Below, in pieces: positions 16,197 to 24,947 of a DNA stretch of 64,000 nucleotides. How positions within the stretch are numbered: the stretch's first letter is position 1; each line of letters begins with the position of its first letter. This DNA is from Thalassobaculum sp965228445 (GTDB lineage: Bacteria > Pseudomonadota > Alphaproteobacteria > Thalassobaculales > Thalassobaculaceae): contig OZ245813.1 in NCBI GenBank assembly GCA_965228445.1, positions 682,001 through 746,000 on the forward strand, given 5' to 3'. The position numbers were made by a program, and so were the translations under genes. The notes beneath the pieces were generated by a model. That model was given only the letters and a program-made list of their open reading frames with translations. It was not told the origin of the DNA and did no database searches.

Positions 16197-16955
16197 GTGG
16201 TCGCGATTGATCGAGATTCCGGTCTGGCGGTTTGGCGGCAGATCGAGGAGACGCTGGCCGAGGAGATCCGCAGCCGCCGCTGGACCGAAGGTCAGCGGCT
16301 GCCGACCGAAGCGGAGCTGTCGCAGCGCTTCGGCGTCAACCGGCACACGCTGCGCCGGGCGGTGTCCGCCCTGGTCGATCGCGGTCTGGTTCGGGTGGAG
16401 CAGGGACGCGGCGCCTTCGTGCGCGAGAACGTGCTGGAGTACCTCGTCGGCCAGCGCACCCGGTTCACCGAGAACGTGCGCCGGGCCAACCGCTCGGCCA
16501 GCGGTCGATTGCTGTCGTTCCGGCGGATGCGGGCGCCGAAGGACGTGGCCGAGGTTCTCCGGTTGGCGCCCGGTACCGCGATCCTGCAGGTGGAAACGGT
16601 CAACCAGGTCGACGACCGCCCGCTGTCGATCGGTTTCCACTGGTTTCCGGCGAAGCGGTTTCCCGATTTCCAGGAGGTCTACGACGCGACCCATTCCATC
16701 ACCCGGGTGATGGAGCACCACGGCATCCCGAACTATGCCCGCGCGGTGACCAAGGTCACGGCGCGCATGCCCGACGTGACGGAAGCAGAGGTGCTGGGGC
16801 AGCCGCGCAACCGTCCCGTGCTTTATGTGGAAGCGGTCAATGTGGACCCGGACGGTGTGCCGGTTCAGCTCTCGCATGTGAGATATGCCGCAGACCGCTT
16901 CCAAATGGTGTTCGAAACTCTCTCCGAAGGCGCCAGGTACTTTGAAGGCGACTGA
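16197..16955 (+). CDS. phnF: Phosphonate-operon GntR-family regulator PhnF
   Basis: A 252-residue HutC-subfamily GntR regulator. An N-terminal winged helix (residues about 10-75) has EETLAEEIRSRRWTEGQRLP, TEAELSQRFGVNRHTLRRAV and RVEQGRGAFV. A UTRA ligand-binding domain follows, with the Y-A-R-A and PVLYVEAVNVDPDGVPVQLS features. It starts at GTG 16197 with GGGAGGACC upstream and is divergent from the C-P lyase operon, the usual place for phnF. It probably represses the operon through the GTCTAGAC site. Confidence 0.93.
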   Translation: MVAIDRDSGLAVWRQIEETLAEEIRSRRWTEGQRLPTEAELSQRFGVNRHTLRRAVSALVDRGLVRVEQGRGAFVRENVLEYLVGQRTRFTENVRRANRSASGRLLSFRRMRAPKDVAEVLRLAPGTAILQVETVNQVDDRPLSIGFHWFPAKRFPDFQEVYDATHSITRVMEHHGIPNYARAVTKVTARMPDVTEAEVLGQPRNRPVLYVEAVNVDPDGVPVQLSHVRYAADRFQMVFETLSEGARYFEGD

Positions 16956-16968
16956 AAAAGTCTGCGGC

Positions 16969-16985
16969 ACCGGATTTTATCCGGT
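16969..16985 (+). other. Short perfect hairpin after phnF
   Basis: ACCGGAT-TTT-ATCCGGT can fold into a 7-base-pair stem 13 bases after the phnF stop. No T-run follows, so it is a weak terminator candidate at best. A related ATCCGGT occurs again about 50 bases downstream. Confidence 0.35.
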
Positions 16986-17075
16986 ACAGTGATAGATGGC
17001 GCATCTTCGGCCGTTTTCCCGGAGTGGCGTCATCCGGTTACAGCCGGGGATAGTGGGGATCCGAGGAGAGGGCGC

Positions 17076-18389
17076 TTGGCATTCGATCCAAGCCATGTGG
17101 ACTGGAAACTCGCCGACATCATCAGGAAGCATGTCAACTTCCTGAACAACTACGGTGACGGCAAGCGGGCCGACCTGCGCGGCCAGCAGCAACGCGGCGC
17201 GCTGCTCAACGGTGTCGACCTGCGCCGCGCCCTGATCAGCAACGCGGATTTCCGGGGCGCCCAGTTCGTCGGCGCCAACCTGTCGGAGGCGACCTTCGCC
17301 AGCTCGCAGCTCCGGGCGGCGGACCTTACCGGCGCCAAGCTCATCAAGACCGATTTCCGGGGCGCCGATCTGGAGCAGGCGCGCCTGGCGTCCGCCGATC
17401 TGACCGATGCCGATTTCCGCGCCAGCAAGATCGGTGCGAAGAAGGGGCAGGAGACGGTCACCAATCTGGGCGGCGCCGATCTGGACAACGCCCGGGCCGT
17501 GCGCACCAATCTGGGCCGGGCCAACATGATGGGGGTGACGGCGCGCGGGGCGCATTTCGACGGCTGCGCCATGGACGCGACCAACCTGAAGGGCGCGATC
17601 CTGACCGGCGCCACCTTCGAGAATTCCAGCCTGCGCGGCGCCAACCTCCAGGACGTGAACTTCGCCGACGCCCGGCTGGCCAATACCGATCTGACCGGGG
17701 CGGACCTGCGGTCCTGCCATCTCGACGGGGCCGACATGTCCGGCGCCGACCTGTCCGGCTGTGTCATCGCGTCCGACATGGAGGCGCTGGAGGCCGATGT
17801 GCGGGAGCTGTTGGTCCGGCACTTCGCCTGGATCAGCTCCGGCGGCCGCAAGGGCGCCCCGGCCGACTTCTCCGGCCGCAATCTGGAGGGCGTGAACTTC
17901 TCCGGAGCGGATCTGTCGGCGGCGGACTTCACCGGCGCCAACCTCAACGGCGCCAACCTGCGGCGCTGCTCGTTCCGCTTCACCAAATTCGCCACGGCCA
18001 GCCTCGCCGGCGCGCAGATCCAGCGCAGCGACCTGCGCGGGGCGAATTTCCGCGACGCGATCCTCGACGAGGCCAATCTGCAGGCCGCCGTCCTGACGCC
18101 CATGCGGGTCGTCGACCCGCGCTCGGGCGAGGAGAAGGGGATCTGGGCCGCCGATCTGAGCGGCGCGAAGGCGTCCGGCGCCAATTTCCAGCGGGTCGAC
18201 TTCTCGTCGGCCAACCTGTCCGGCGCCGTGCTGGACGGCTGCGACCTGTCGCATGCCCAGTTGGCGGACTGCACGATCGACGGGGCGAGCTTCGAGAACG
18301 CCAACCTGGACAAGACCCGCATGCCGTCGGCGGAGGCGGAGCCTGCCCGCGATCCGGCCCAGGATACGGTTGCGGCCGACGCTCACTGA
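17076..18389 (+). CDS. Pentapeptide-repeat protein
   Basis: A 437-residue protein made mostly of A(D/N)LxxA repeats, which fold as a right-handed quadrilateral beta-helix. Repeats run through two blocks, about residues 28-230 and 265-425. They are split by a short helical segment with VRELLVRHFAWISSGGR, an insertion also seen in other long pentapeptide proteins. I start it at TTG 17076, because GAGGAGAGG sits 5-8 bases upstream. The opening residues FDPSHVDWKLADIIRKHVNF look like a capping helix. No signal peptide or membrane segment is seen. It stands alone, with a terminator after it. Function cannot be predicted. Confidence 0.85.
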   Translation: MAFDPSHVDWKLADIIRKHVNFLNNYGDGKRADLRGQQQRGALLNGVDLRRALISNADFRGAQFVGANLSEATFASSQLRAADLTGAKLIKTDFRGADLEQARLASADLTDADFRASKIGAKKGQETVTNLGGADLDNARAVRTNLGRANMMGVTARGAHFDGCAMDATNLKGAILTGATFENSSLRGANLQDVNFADARLANTDLTGADLRSCHLDGADMSGADLSGCVIASDMEALEADVRELLVRHFAWISSGGRKGAPADFSGRNLEGVNFSGADLSAADFTGANLNGANLRRCSFRFTKFATASLAGAQIQRSDLRGANFRDAILDEANLQAAVLTPMRVVDPRSGEEKGIWAADLSGAKASGANFQRVDFSSANLSGAVLDGCDLSHAQLADCTIDGASFENANLDKTRMPSAEAEPARDPAQDTVAADAH

Positions 18390-18422
18390 ACGCCGGCCGC
18401 ATCGCAGGATCGTCGCAAGGGA

Positions 18423-18454
18423 AAGGCCGCCGGGTTCCGGCGGCCTTCGTTCTT
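18423..18454 (+). terminator. Rho-independent terminator after the pentapeptide gene
   Basis: An 11-base-pair perfect stem (AAGGCCGCCGG / CCGGCGGCCTT) with a GTT loop, followed by CGTTCTT. It lies between the pentapeptide gene and the convergent aldehyde dehydrogenase gene. Confidence 0.75.
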
Positions 18455-19886
18455 ACGGCTGAATGTAGGTGGTCTTCACCGTGGTGTAGAACTCGGCGGC
18501 GTAGCGACCCTGCTCACGCGGGCCGTAGCTGGAGCCCTTCCGGCCGCCGAACGGCACGTGATAGTCCACGCCCGCGGTCGGCAGGTTGACCATGACCATG
18601 CCGGCCTCGGCATTGCGCTTGAAGTCGGACGCGAATTTCAGCGAGGTCGTGGCGATGCCGGACGACAGGCCGAAGCTGGTGTCGTTGGCGACGGCCAGCG
18701 CCTCGTCGTAGTCCTTCACCCGGATGACCGACGCCACCGGACCGAAGATCTCCTCGCGGTTGATCCGCATGCCGTTGGTGGTTTCGGTGAACAGCGCCGG
18801 CTTCATGTAGTAGCCGTCCTTGTCGAGCTTCAGGCGGTCGCCGCCGATCAGCTTCGCGCCCTCGCTCTTGCCGATCTCGATGTAGTCCATGTCCTGCTTG
18901 AGCTGGTTCTCGTCGACCACCGGACCGATCTCAGTGCCCTGGGCCAGGGCGTCGTCGACCTTCAGGGTGTCGATCCGGTCGGACATCGCCTTGACGAACT
19001 TGTCGTGGATGCCCTCGGTGACGATCAGGCGCGAGGAGGCGGTGCAGCGCTGACCGGTGGAGAAGAAGGCGCTGTTGACCGCGCAGTTCACCGCCACGTT
19101 CAGATCGGCGTCGTCGAGCACCACGAACGGGTTCTTGCCGCCCATCTCGAGCTGCACCTTGGCCAGACGGCCGGCGCAGGTCGCGGCCACGTGCTTGCCG
19201 GTCTCCACCGAGCCGGTGAAGCTGATGGCGCCGAGCGCGTCGGCGTTGAGGATCGCCTCGCCGACCACGGAGCCGCGGCCCATCACCAGGTTGAAGACGC
19301 CTTCCGGCAGACCGGCGCGCGACAGGATCTCGGCCAGCGCCCAGGCGCAGCCCGGGACCAGGTCGGCCGGCTTGAACACCACGCAGTTGCCGTAGGCGAG
19401 GGCCGGGGCAATCTTCCAGGCCGGAATGGCGATCGGGAAGTTCCACGGGGTGATGATGCCGACGATGCCGACCGGCTCGCGGGTGATCTCCACTTCCACG
19501 CCCGGCCGGACGCTGGCCAGCTTCTCGCCCTGGATTCGCAGGGCCTCGCCGGCGAAGAACTTGAAGATCTGCGCCGCGCGGGTCGCCTCGCCGATGCCTT
19601 CCGGCAGGGTCTTGCCCTCTTCGCGGGACAGCAGGCGGCCGAGTTCCTCGCGCCGGGCCATGATCTCGTTGCCGACGAACTCAAGCACGTCGTAGCGCTG
19701 CTGCGGCGTGGAGCGATTCCAGCCATGGGCGGCGGCCTTGGCGGCATCGACCGCGGCGGCGACGCCGGCCGCGTCGGCCTGTGCGTAGCTGCCGATGACG
19801 TCCTTCAGATCGGAGGGATTGATGTTGTCCTTGGCGGCGGCGCCGTCGGTCCATTTGCCGCCGATATAGTTCTGTTGCACGCCCAT
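18453..19886 (-). CDS. NAD(P)-dependent aldehyde dehydrogenase
   Basis: A 477-residue ALDH-superfamily enzyme. It has PWNFPIAIPAWKIAPAL, the GSVETGKHV cofactor loop, the catalytic Glu in LEMGGKNPF and the catalytic Cys in FFSTGQRCTASSRL. The C-terminal PFGGRKGSSYGPREQG is typical of the alpha-ketoglutaric-semialdehyde / YcbD-like group, but substrate class cannot be fixed. It is divergent from the ABC transporter operon with 220 bases between them, so it is likely part of the same catabolic module, oxidising an aldehyde made downstream of the imported compound. The start ATG has GGGAGAAAGC upstream. Confidence 0.88.
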   Translation of the reverse strand: MGVQQNYIGGKWTDGAAAKDNINPSDLKDVIGSYAQADAAGVAAAVDAAKAAAHGWNRSTPQQRYDVLEFVGNEIMARREELGRLLSREEGKTLPEGIGEATRAAQIFKFFAGEALRIQGEKLASVRPGVEVEITREPVGIVGIITPWNFPIAIPAWKIAPALAYGNCVVFKPADLVPGCAWALAEILSRAGLPEGVFNLVMGRGSVVGEAILNADALGAISFTGSVETGKHVAATCAGRLAKVQLEMGGKNPFVVLDDADLNVAVNCAVNSAFFSTGQRCTASSRLIVTEGIHDKFVKAMSDRIDTLKVDDALAQGTEIGPVVDENQLKQDMDYIEIGKSEGAKLIGGDRLKLDKDGYYMKPALFTETTNGMRINREEIFGPVASVIRVKDYDEALAVANDTSFGLSSGIATTSLKFASDFKRNAEAGMVMVNLPTAGVDYHVPFGGRKGSSYGPREQGRYAAEFYTTVKTTYIQP

Positions 19887-20007
19887 GAGCTTTCTCCCTA
19901 CGGGGGTTCAGAAATATTTTGGAGACTGAGGTAACGCCCCGACCGGGACCATGCAAGCGGTCCTCTACGTTGCATCGCAGCGACGGGCATGTTTACCCTT
20001 AGACGAA

Positions 20008-20021
20008 CCGCGAGCTCGCGG
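20008..20021. promoter_or_regulatory. Perfect 14-base palindrome in the divergent ALDH/ABC gap
   Basis: CCGCGAGCTCGCGG is self-complementary and lies midway between the aldehyde dehydrogenase start and the binding-protein start. Its position suits an operator shared by both promoters. High GC content makes chance palindromes fairly common, so this is tentative. Confidence 0.3.
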
Positions 20022-20106
20022 AGCCAAAACGCCGGGCGAGACAACCCCGCATGTGTGACCGCGCTTGCGCGATTGGCTTCACCGTTTGAGAGAGGGAAAA
20101 AATAGA

Positions 20107-21408
20107 ATGAAAGCAATAAGATATGCTGGCGTTATCGGCGCCGGCCTTGCTGCCGCATTTGCGATTTCGGCGCCGGTGCTGGCGAAGGACACGGTGTCGC
20201 TCGGAATCGTCGCCTTCCTGTCCGGACCGGCGGCGGGCCCCTACGGCGTGCCCGGCCGCAACGGCGCCGAGATGGTGATCGACGCCATCAACAACGGCAC
20301 CATGCCGGCCCCGTACAACACCAAGGGATTCGCCGGCGCCAACGTGACCGCCGAGTATATCGACGAGTCCGGCGGCAACACCAAGCAGGTGTCGGAGTAC
20401 CGCAACCTGGTTCAGAAGCGTGAGGTCGATGCGGTCATCGGCTACGTGTCGTCGGGTTCCTGCGCCGCCGTGGCGCCGGTCGCCGAGGAACTGCAGACCC
20501 TGACCATCATGTCGGTGTGCGGCACCCCGCGGATCTTCGAGGAAGCGCCGCGCGAGTACGTGTTCCGCACCATGGGCCACGCCACGGCCGACAACATCGC
20601 CGCGGCGCACTACGTCAAGGAGATGATGCCGGACGTGAAGTCCTACACCGGCATCAACCAGAACTACGCCTGGGGCCAGGACAGCTGGCGCGACTTCTCG
20701 CTGACCATGGCGGACGTCATGCCGGACGCCAAGATGTCCGACAAGCCGCAGTTCCCGAAGATCTTCGCCGGCCAGTACGGCTCTGAGATCTCGGCGCTCT
20801 CGCTGGACGACGCCGAGCTGGTGCACTCCTCGTTCTGGGGCGGCGACTTCGAGGCCTTCATCCTGCAGGCCACCCCGCGCGGCTTCTTCAAGCAGAAGAA
20901 GGTGATCCTCACGGTCGGTGGCGTCAGCGCCTACCGGCTCGGCAAGCGGATGCCCGACGGCGTGGCCATCGGCAGCCGCGGCCCGTACGGCATCCTGGTC
21001 CGTGACCGCGACACGCCGCTGAACAACTGGTTCGTGAACACCTACAAGGAAGCCTATGGCGAGTACCCGTCGGGTGCGGCCTACCAGTACGCCCAGGCGA
21101 TCCTGGCCACCAAGATCGCCTACGACAAGGCGGCCGAGGCGGCGGGTTCCTTCCCGGACGAGAAGCAGGTGCGCGACGCGCTGACCGGCCTGGAGTTCGA
21201 GAGCTTCGCGGCCCCGGTGAAGATGGCGCTGGGCAACGGCCACCAGGCGATCACCGAGCACATGTACGGCATCGTCGAGTGGGACAACGACGCCGGCGAG
21301 CTGCGCATGCGCGACGTGAAGGTCTACCCGGCAGAGTGCGTCATGCCGCCGGCCGACAAGACCAGCGTCGAGTGGATCGAAAGCGGGATGCCGGGCGCCA
21401 AGTGCTGA
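20107..21408 (+). CDS. ABC transporter periplasmic binding protein, branched-chain amino acid / amide type
   Basis: A 433-residue type I periplasmic binding protein. It starts with a clear Sec signal peptide (MKAIRYAGVIGAGLAAAFAI, cleaved after VLA near residue 26), then VSLGIVAFLSGPAAGPYGVP. The motifs GNTKQVSEYRNLVQKREVDA and VIGYVSSGSCAA are those of LivJ-like proteins. It starts the transporter operon; GAGAGAGGG lies upstream of the ATG. A terminator hairpin follows the gene before the permease genes, probably to give more binding protein than membrane parts. Ligand unknown; this subfamily binds amino acids, amides, aromatic acids and others. Confidence 0.9.
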   Translation: MKAIRYAGVIGAGLAAAFAISAPVLAKDTVSLGIVAFLSGPAAGPYGVPGRNGAEMVIDAINNGTMPAPYNTKGFAGANVTAEYIDESGGNTKQVSEYRNLVQKREVDAVIGYVSSGSCAAVAPVAEELQTLTIMSVCGTPRIFEEAPREYVFRTMGHATADNIAAAHYVKEMMPDVKSYTGINQNYAWGQDSWRDFSLTMADVMPDAKMSDKPQFPKIFAGQYGSEISALSLDDAELVHSSFWGGDFEAFILQATPRGFFKQKKVILTVGGVSAYRLGKRMPDGVAIGSRGPYGILVRDRDTPLNNWFVNTYKEAYGEYPSGAAYQYAQAILATKIAYDKAAEAAGSFPDEKQVRDALTGLEFESFAAPVKMALGNGHQAITEHMYGIVEWDNDAGELRMRDVKVYPAECVMPPADKTSVEWIESGMPGAKC

Positions 21409-21437
21409 CCGGCTGAGACCGTTACGGACATCGCGCG

Positions 21438-21468
21438 AGTGACGGCGCCCGGCGCCGTCACTCTTTCG
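21438..21468 (+). terminator. Intercistronic hairpin after the ABC binding-protein gene
   Basis: GTGACGGCG and CGCCGTCAC form a 9-base-pair stem with a CCCGG loop, followed by TCTTTCG. It lies between the binding protein and livH-type gene, about 80 bases before the next start. It probably terminates part of the transcripts or protects the upstream mRNA end. Confidence 0.65.
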
Positions 21469-21545
21469 TTGAACCCTTTAAACTCGAGACCGCCGGCAGG
21501 GGGCGCGACGTTGGTCGCGCCGCTCCGCCGGCCGGGAAAAGTCAT

Positions 21546-22442
21546 ATGAACCTAGCTCTGACGATCCTAGTCGAGGGATTGGGCTACGCCTCGTATCTGT
21601 TCATCGTCTCGCTCGGCCTGACGATCATTTTCGGCGTGCTGAAGATCCTCAACGTGGCCCATGGCGCGTTCTACGCCTGGGGCGCCTATTCCTGCGCCTT
21701 CCTGATCGGCGAGCTCTCGACCATGGGGGTATCGGATCTCGGCACGATGATCGCCATCCCGATCGCCGCGCTGATCGTCGGCGTGGTGCTCGGCTCGGCG
21801 ATCGAGCGCACGATCATCCGCAACCTCTACGGCCGCGACGAGGTCATCATCGTCCTGGCGACCTTCGGCCTGTTCCTGGTGCTGGAGGACGTCATCCTCC
21901 TGGTGTTCGGCGTCGATCCGTATTTCGCGTTCCAGCCGACCCTGGCGATCCCGGGCGTGCAGCTCGGCGGCATCTACCAGGACGGCTACAAGCTGACGAT
22001 GATCGCCCTCAGCCTGGTGGTCGGCGTGATCTCCTGGGTCGTGCTGAACCGCACCCACTGGGGCAAGCTGGTGTCGGCGATCATCTTCGACAACGAGCTC
22101 GCGGTCGCCATGGGCATCAACGTGCGGCGCGTCTTCCTGGTGGTCTTCGTCATCGGCGCCATCCTCGGCGCGCTGGGCGGAGCCTATATCGCGCCGACGA
22201 TCTCGGTCTCTCCGGGCTTCGGCGTGGAGGTGATCGTGCTGTCCTTCGCCGTGGTGGTGATCGGCGGCATGGGGAGCATCGGCGGTGCCGCCATCGGCGC
22301 GCTGATGGTCGGCCTGTTGCGGGCCTATGCGGTGCTGCAATGGCCCGAGATCGAGCTGTTCGTGGTCTATGCCGTCATGGCCGCCGTGCTGATTTTCCGC
22401 CCGGAGGGCCTGTTCGCGCCCGCCAAGGCCCGCAAGATCTGA
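21546..22442 (+). CDS. ABC transporter permease, LivH type
   Basis: A 298-residue inner-membrane permease with about eight hydrophobic segments. It has the LivH-family N-terminus with GLTIIFGVLKILNVAHGAFY, the loop region AIERTIIRNLYGRDEVIIVL and the conserved GGMGSIGGAAIGALMVGLLR near the C-terminus. It forms a heterodimeric channel with the next gene product. It is separated from the binding protein by a terminator hairpin and followed after 10 bases by the second permease. Confidence 0.93.
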   Translation: MNLALTILVEGLGYASYLFIVSLGLTIIFGVLKILNVAHGAFYAWGAYSCAFLIGELSTMGVSDLGTMIAIPIAALIVGVVLGSAIERTIIRNLYGRDEVIIVLATFGLFLVLEDVILLVFGVDPYFAFQPTLAIPGVQLGGIYQDGYKLTMIALSLVVGVISWVVLNRTHWGKLVSAIIFDNELAVAMGINVRRVFLVVFVIGAILGALGGAYIAPTISVSPGFGVEVIVLSFAVVVIGGMGSIGGAAIGALMVGLLRAYAVLQWPEIELFVVYAVMAAVLIFRPEGLFAPAKARKI

Positions 22443-22452
22443 GGACGGGGGA

Positions 22453-23448
22453 TTGAGACAGTTCATGGACCGGACCCTGGTCGGCCTTACGGTCGGTTTC
22501 GCCCTCGTCGCCATTCTCGGCGTCATCGTTCTACCGGACTGGCTGATGAGCCAGATCCTCGTCGCGTTCTCCCGGGCGCTGGCGGTGCTCGGGCTGCTGG
22601 TGCTGTGGCGCACCGGCCTGATCTCCTTCGGCCACGCCCTGTATTTCGGGCTCGGCGCCTACACGGTGGCGATGCTCGGCAAGGATCTCGGGGTCACCGA
22701 GGTGCTGATCACCCTGCCGGCGGCGGGACTGGTGGCCGCGGTGGTCGGCTTCGCGCTCGGCTTCATCATCCGCAAATACCGCGAGATCTTCTTCGCCATG
22801 CTGAACCTGGCGTTCTCCATGGTGCTGTTCGGCATCCTGGTGAAGACCGAAGCGCTCGGCTCGACCGACGGGTTCAGCGTCGAGCAGCCGACCCTGTTCG
22901 GCGTCGGCACCGACGACGCGACGACCAAGCTCACCGCGCTGTTCCTCGGCGTCTGCGCCCTCGGCTGGCTCGCTGCCGTCCTGGTGCACCGCTATCTCGG
23001 CTCGGTGCTCGGCAGTCTGACCACGGCGGTGCGCGACAATGAGATCCGCGTGGAGTATCTCGGCTATTCGGTCGCCCAGGCGATCCACGGCAAGTACGTC
23101 ATGTCCGCCGCGCTGACCGGCCTCGCCGGCGGCTTCACCGCCCTGGCCCTGGGGCAGGTCGATCCGGAATCGATGGTCAACTGGACGGTGTCCGGCGAGC
23201 TGGTCTTCGTGACCGTCCTGGCCGGTCCGGGAAGCGTCGCCGCCCCGTTCATCGGATCGCTGGTGTTCGAGCTGCTGCGGACCTACGCCTTCGAGCTGGC
23301 GCCCTTCGCCTGGCAGCTCATCGTCGGCGGCACGCTGCTGGCCGTGATCTTCTTCCTGCCCGGAGGATTGTGGTCGGTGATCGCCAAGCTCGGCGGCCGT
23401 CGGGCCGCCGCCCAACCGGACGCGAACCGCGGGGAGGCCGGCCGATGA
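22453..23448 (+). CDS. ABC transporter permease, LivM type
   Basis: A 331-residue permease of the LivM family. It has ALYFGLGAYTVAMLGKDLGV, LAFSMVLFGILVKTEALGST followed by DG, and AALTGLAGGFTALALGQVDP. I keep the TTG start at 22453 because GAGGA lies about 8 bases upstream; an ATG at 22465 (MDRTLVG) is also possible. The stop overlaps the start of the next ATPase gene (ATGA), so the ABC genes are translationally coupled. Confidence 0.9.
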   Translation: MRQFMDRTLVGLTVGFALVAILGVIVLPDWLMSQILVAFSRALAVLGLLVLWRTGLISFGHALYFGLGAYTVAMLGKDLGVTEVLITLPAAGLVAAVVGFALGFIIRKYREIFFAMLNLAFSMVLFGILVKTEALGSTDGFSVEQPTLFGVGTDDATTKLTALFLGVCALGWLAAVLVHRYLGSVLGSLTTAVRDNEIRVEYLGYSVAQAIHGKYVMSAALTGLAGGFTALALGQVDPESMVNWTVSGELVFVTVLAGPGSVAAPFIGSLVFELLRTYAFELAPFAWQLIVGGTLLAVIFFLPGGLWSVIAKLGGRRAAAQPDANRGEAGR

Positions 23449-24272
23449 GCGCCATCCTGGAGGCCGCCAGCCTCAACAAGACCTTCGGCGCGGTGACCGC
23501 GGCCAAGGACATCAACGTCTCCGTCGCCCGGGACGAGATCGTCGGCATCATCGGCGCCAACGGCGCCGGAAAGACGACCTTCGTCAACATGGTCACCGGC
23601 TGGCTGCCGCCGACCTCGGGCACCATCAGGTTCGACGGCCGGGACATCACCGGCCTGGCGCCGCGCCGGATCACGAAGCTCGGCATCTGCCGGTCGTTCC
23701 AGGTGGCCCAGGTCTTCATGACCGCCACCGTGTTCGACAACCTGATGATCGCCCTCGGCATCGCCGACAGCCACGGGCTCGGCGCGCTGAAGCCGCTGCG
23801 GGTCGGCGAGCGCGAGGCGCGGGCGGATGCGATCCTGCGGCGCTACCGGATCCACGACTATCGCGACCAGGTGGCCAGCACGTTGCCCCAGGGCATCCGC
23901 AAGCTGCTGGACATCGCCATGGCCATGGTGGCGGAGCCGAAGATCCTGCTGCTGGACGAGCCGACCTCCGGAATCTCGGTGGAGGAGAAGTTCGGCCTGA
24001 TGGACATCGTGATGGCGGCGCTGAAGGAGGACGGCGTGACCGTGCTCTTCGTCGAGCACGACATGGAGATCGTCGAACGGTATGTCGGCCGAGTGCTCGC
24101 CTTCTATCAGGGCGAGATCATCTGCGACGCGCCGCCGGCCGAGGCGCTGGTCGATCCGAAGGTCATCGAGTTCGTCATCGGCGACGAACCGCAGGGACAG
24201 ATGATGCGGGAACGGGCGGGCCTGAGCGCGGCTCCCGTCCCGTCGTCCAAGGGGGAGGGCAGCGATGCTTGA
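23445..24272 (+). CDS. ABC transporter ATP-binding protein, LivG type
   Basis: A 275-residue ATPase with Walker A GANGAGKTTFVNM, the LivG-like RSFQVAQVFMTATVFDNL, the signature-like LPQGIRKLLDIAMAM and Walker B ILLLDEPTSGI. The usual LSYG(Q/E) signature is replaced by LPQGI, a small oddity shared by some members of this transporter group. The last 30 residues are a low-conservation tail. It overlaps the previous gene by 4 bases and the next by 8. Confidence 0.92.
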   Translation: MSAILEAASLNKTFGAVTAAKDINVSVARDEIVGIIGANGAGKTTFVNMVTGWLPPTSGTIRFDGRDITGLAPRRITKLGICRSFQVAQVFMTATVFDNLMIALGIADSHGLGALKPLRVGEREARADAILRRYRIHDYRDQVASTLPQGIRKLLDIAMAMVAEPKILLLDEPTSGISVEEKFGLMDIVMAALKEDGVTVLFVEHDMEIVERYVGRVLAFYQGEIICDAPPAEALVDPKVIEFVIGDEPQGQMMRERAGLSAAPVPSSKGEGSDA

Positions 24273-24909
24273 CGTTCAGGGGCTCGACGTCGATATCGGG
24301 CCGATCCCGATCCTGCGGCAGGTCTCGCTGCAGGTGCCGACCGGCGCGATGTGCGGGCTGATCGGCCGCAACGGGGCCGGCAAGACCACCTTCATGCGCA
24401 GCGTCATGGGCATGCTCGCCGCCTCGGCCGGAAGCATCGGCTTCGACCACCACGATCTGGTCAAGGTGGCCGATTTCAAGCGTGCGCATTTCGGAATTGG
24501 TTATATGCCGGAGGACCGCAAGCTGGTGCCGGCGCTGACGGCGGAGGAGAACATCCTGCTGCCGGTCTGGTCGACCGAGATCCCGGACGCCGAGGATCGG
24601 CTGGCCTGGGTCTACAAGCTGATGCCGGAAGTCGCGGAATTCCGCGCCCGCGCGTCGACCAGCCTGTCCGGCGGTCAGCAGAAGCTGGTGGCGCTGGCGC
24701 GGGCGCTGATGGTGGGCGAGCGGCTGCTGCTGCTGGACGAGCCGACCGAAGGGATCGCGCCGGTTCTGGCCCGGCGGATGGTCGAGGTTCTATCGGATTT
24801 GAAACAAGAGGGGTTGTCGGTCCTCATCGCCGAGTCCAACGATACACATCTGCACGGTCTGCTCGACCGTACCTACGTGATCGAACGGGGAAGCGTGCAG
24901 GCACAATGA
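24265..24909 (+). CDS. ABC transporter ATP-binding protein, LivF type
   Basis: A 214-residue ATPase, the second nucleotide-binding subunit. It has Walker A GRNGAGKTTFMRS, GYMPEDRKLVPALTAEENIL, the signature LSGGQQKLVALARAL and Walker B LLLLDEPTEGIAP. It is a little shorter than most LivF proteins (about 235). It begins inside the end of the LivG-type gene. Confidence 0.92.
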   Translation: MLDVQGLDVDIGPIPILRQVSLQVPTGAMCGLIGRNGAGKTTFMRSVMGMLAASAGSIGFDHHDLVKVADFKRAHFGIGYMPEDRKLVPALTAEENILLPVWSTEIPDAEDRLAWVYKLMPEVAEFRARASTSLSGGQQKLVALARALMVGERLLLLDEPTEGIAPVLARRMVEVLSDLKQEGLSVLIAESNDTHLHGLLDRTYVIERGSVQAQ

Positions 24910-24947
24910 TGGACAGGGAAGACCGCAAAGGTCTGAGGGAGGAAACG

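Noticed and set aside
17150..18322. Repetitive DNA in the pentapeptide gene as tandem repeat or CRISPR-like array
   Set aside because: The periodicity is in the protein (A-D/N-L-x-x), with variable nucleotides and no spacer structure.
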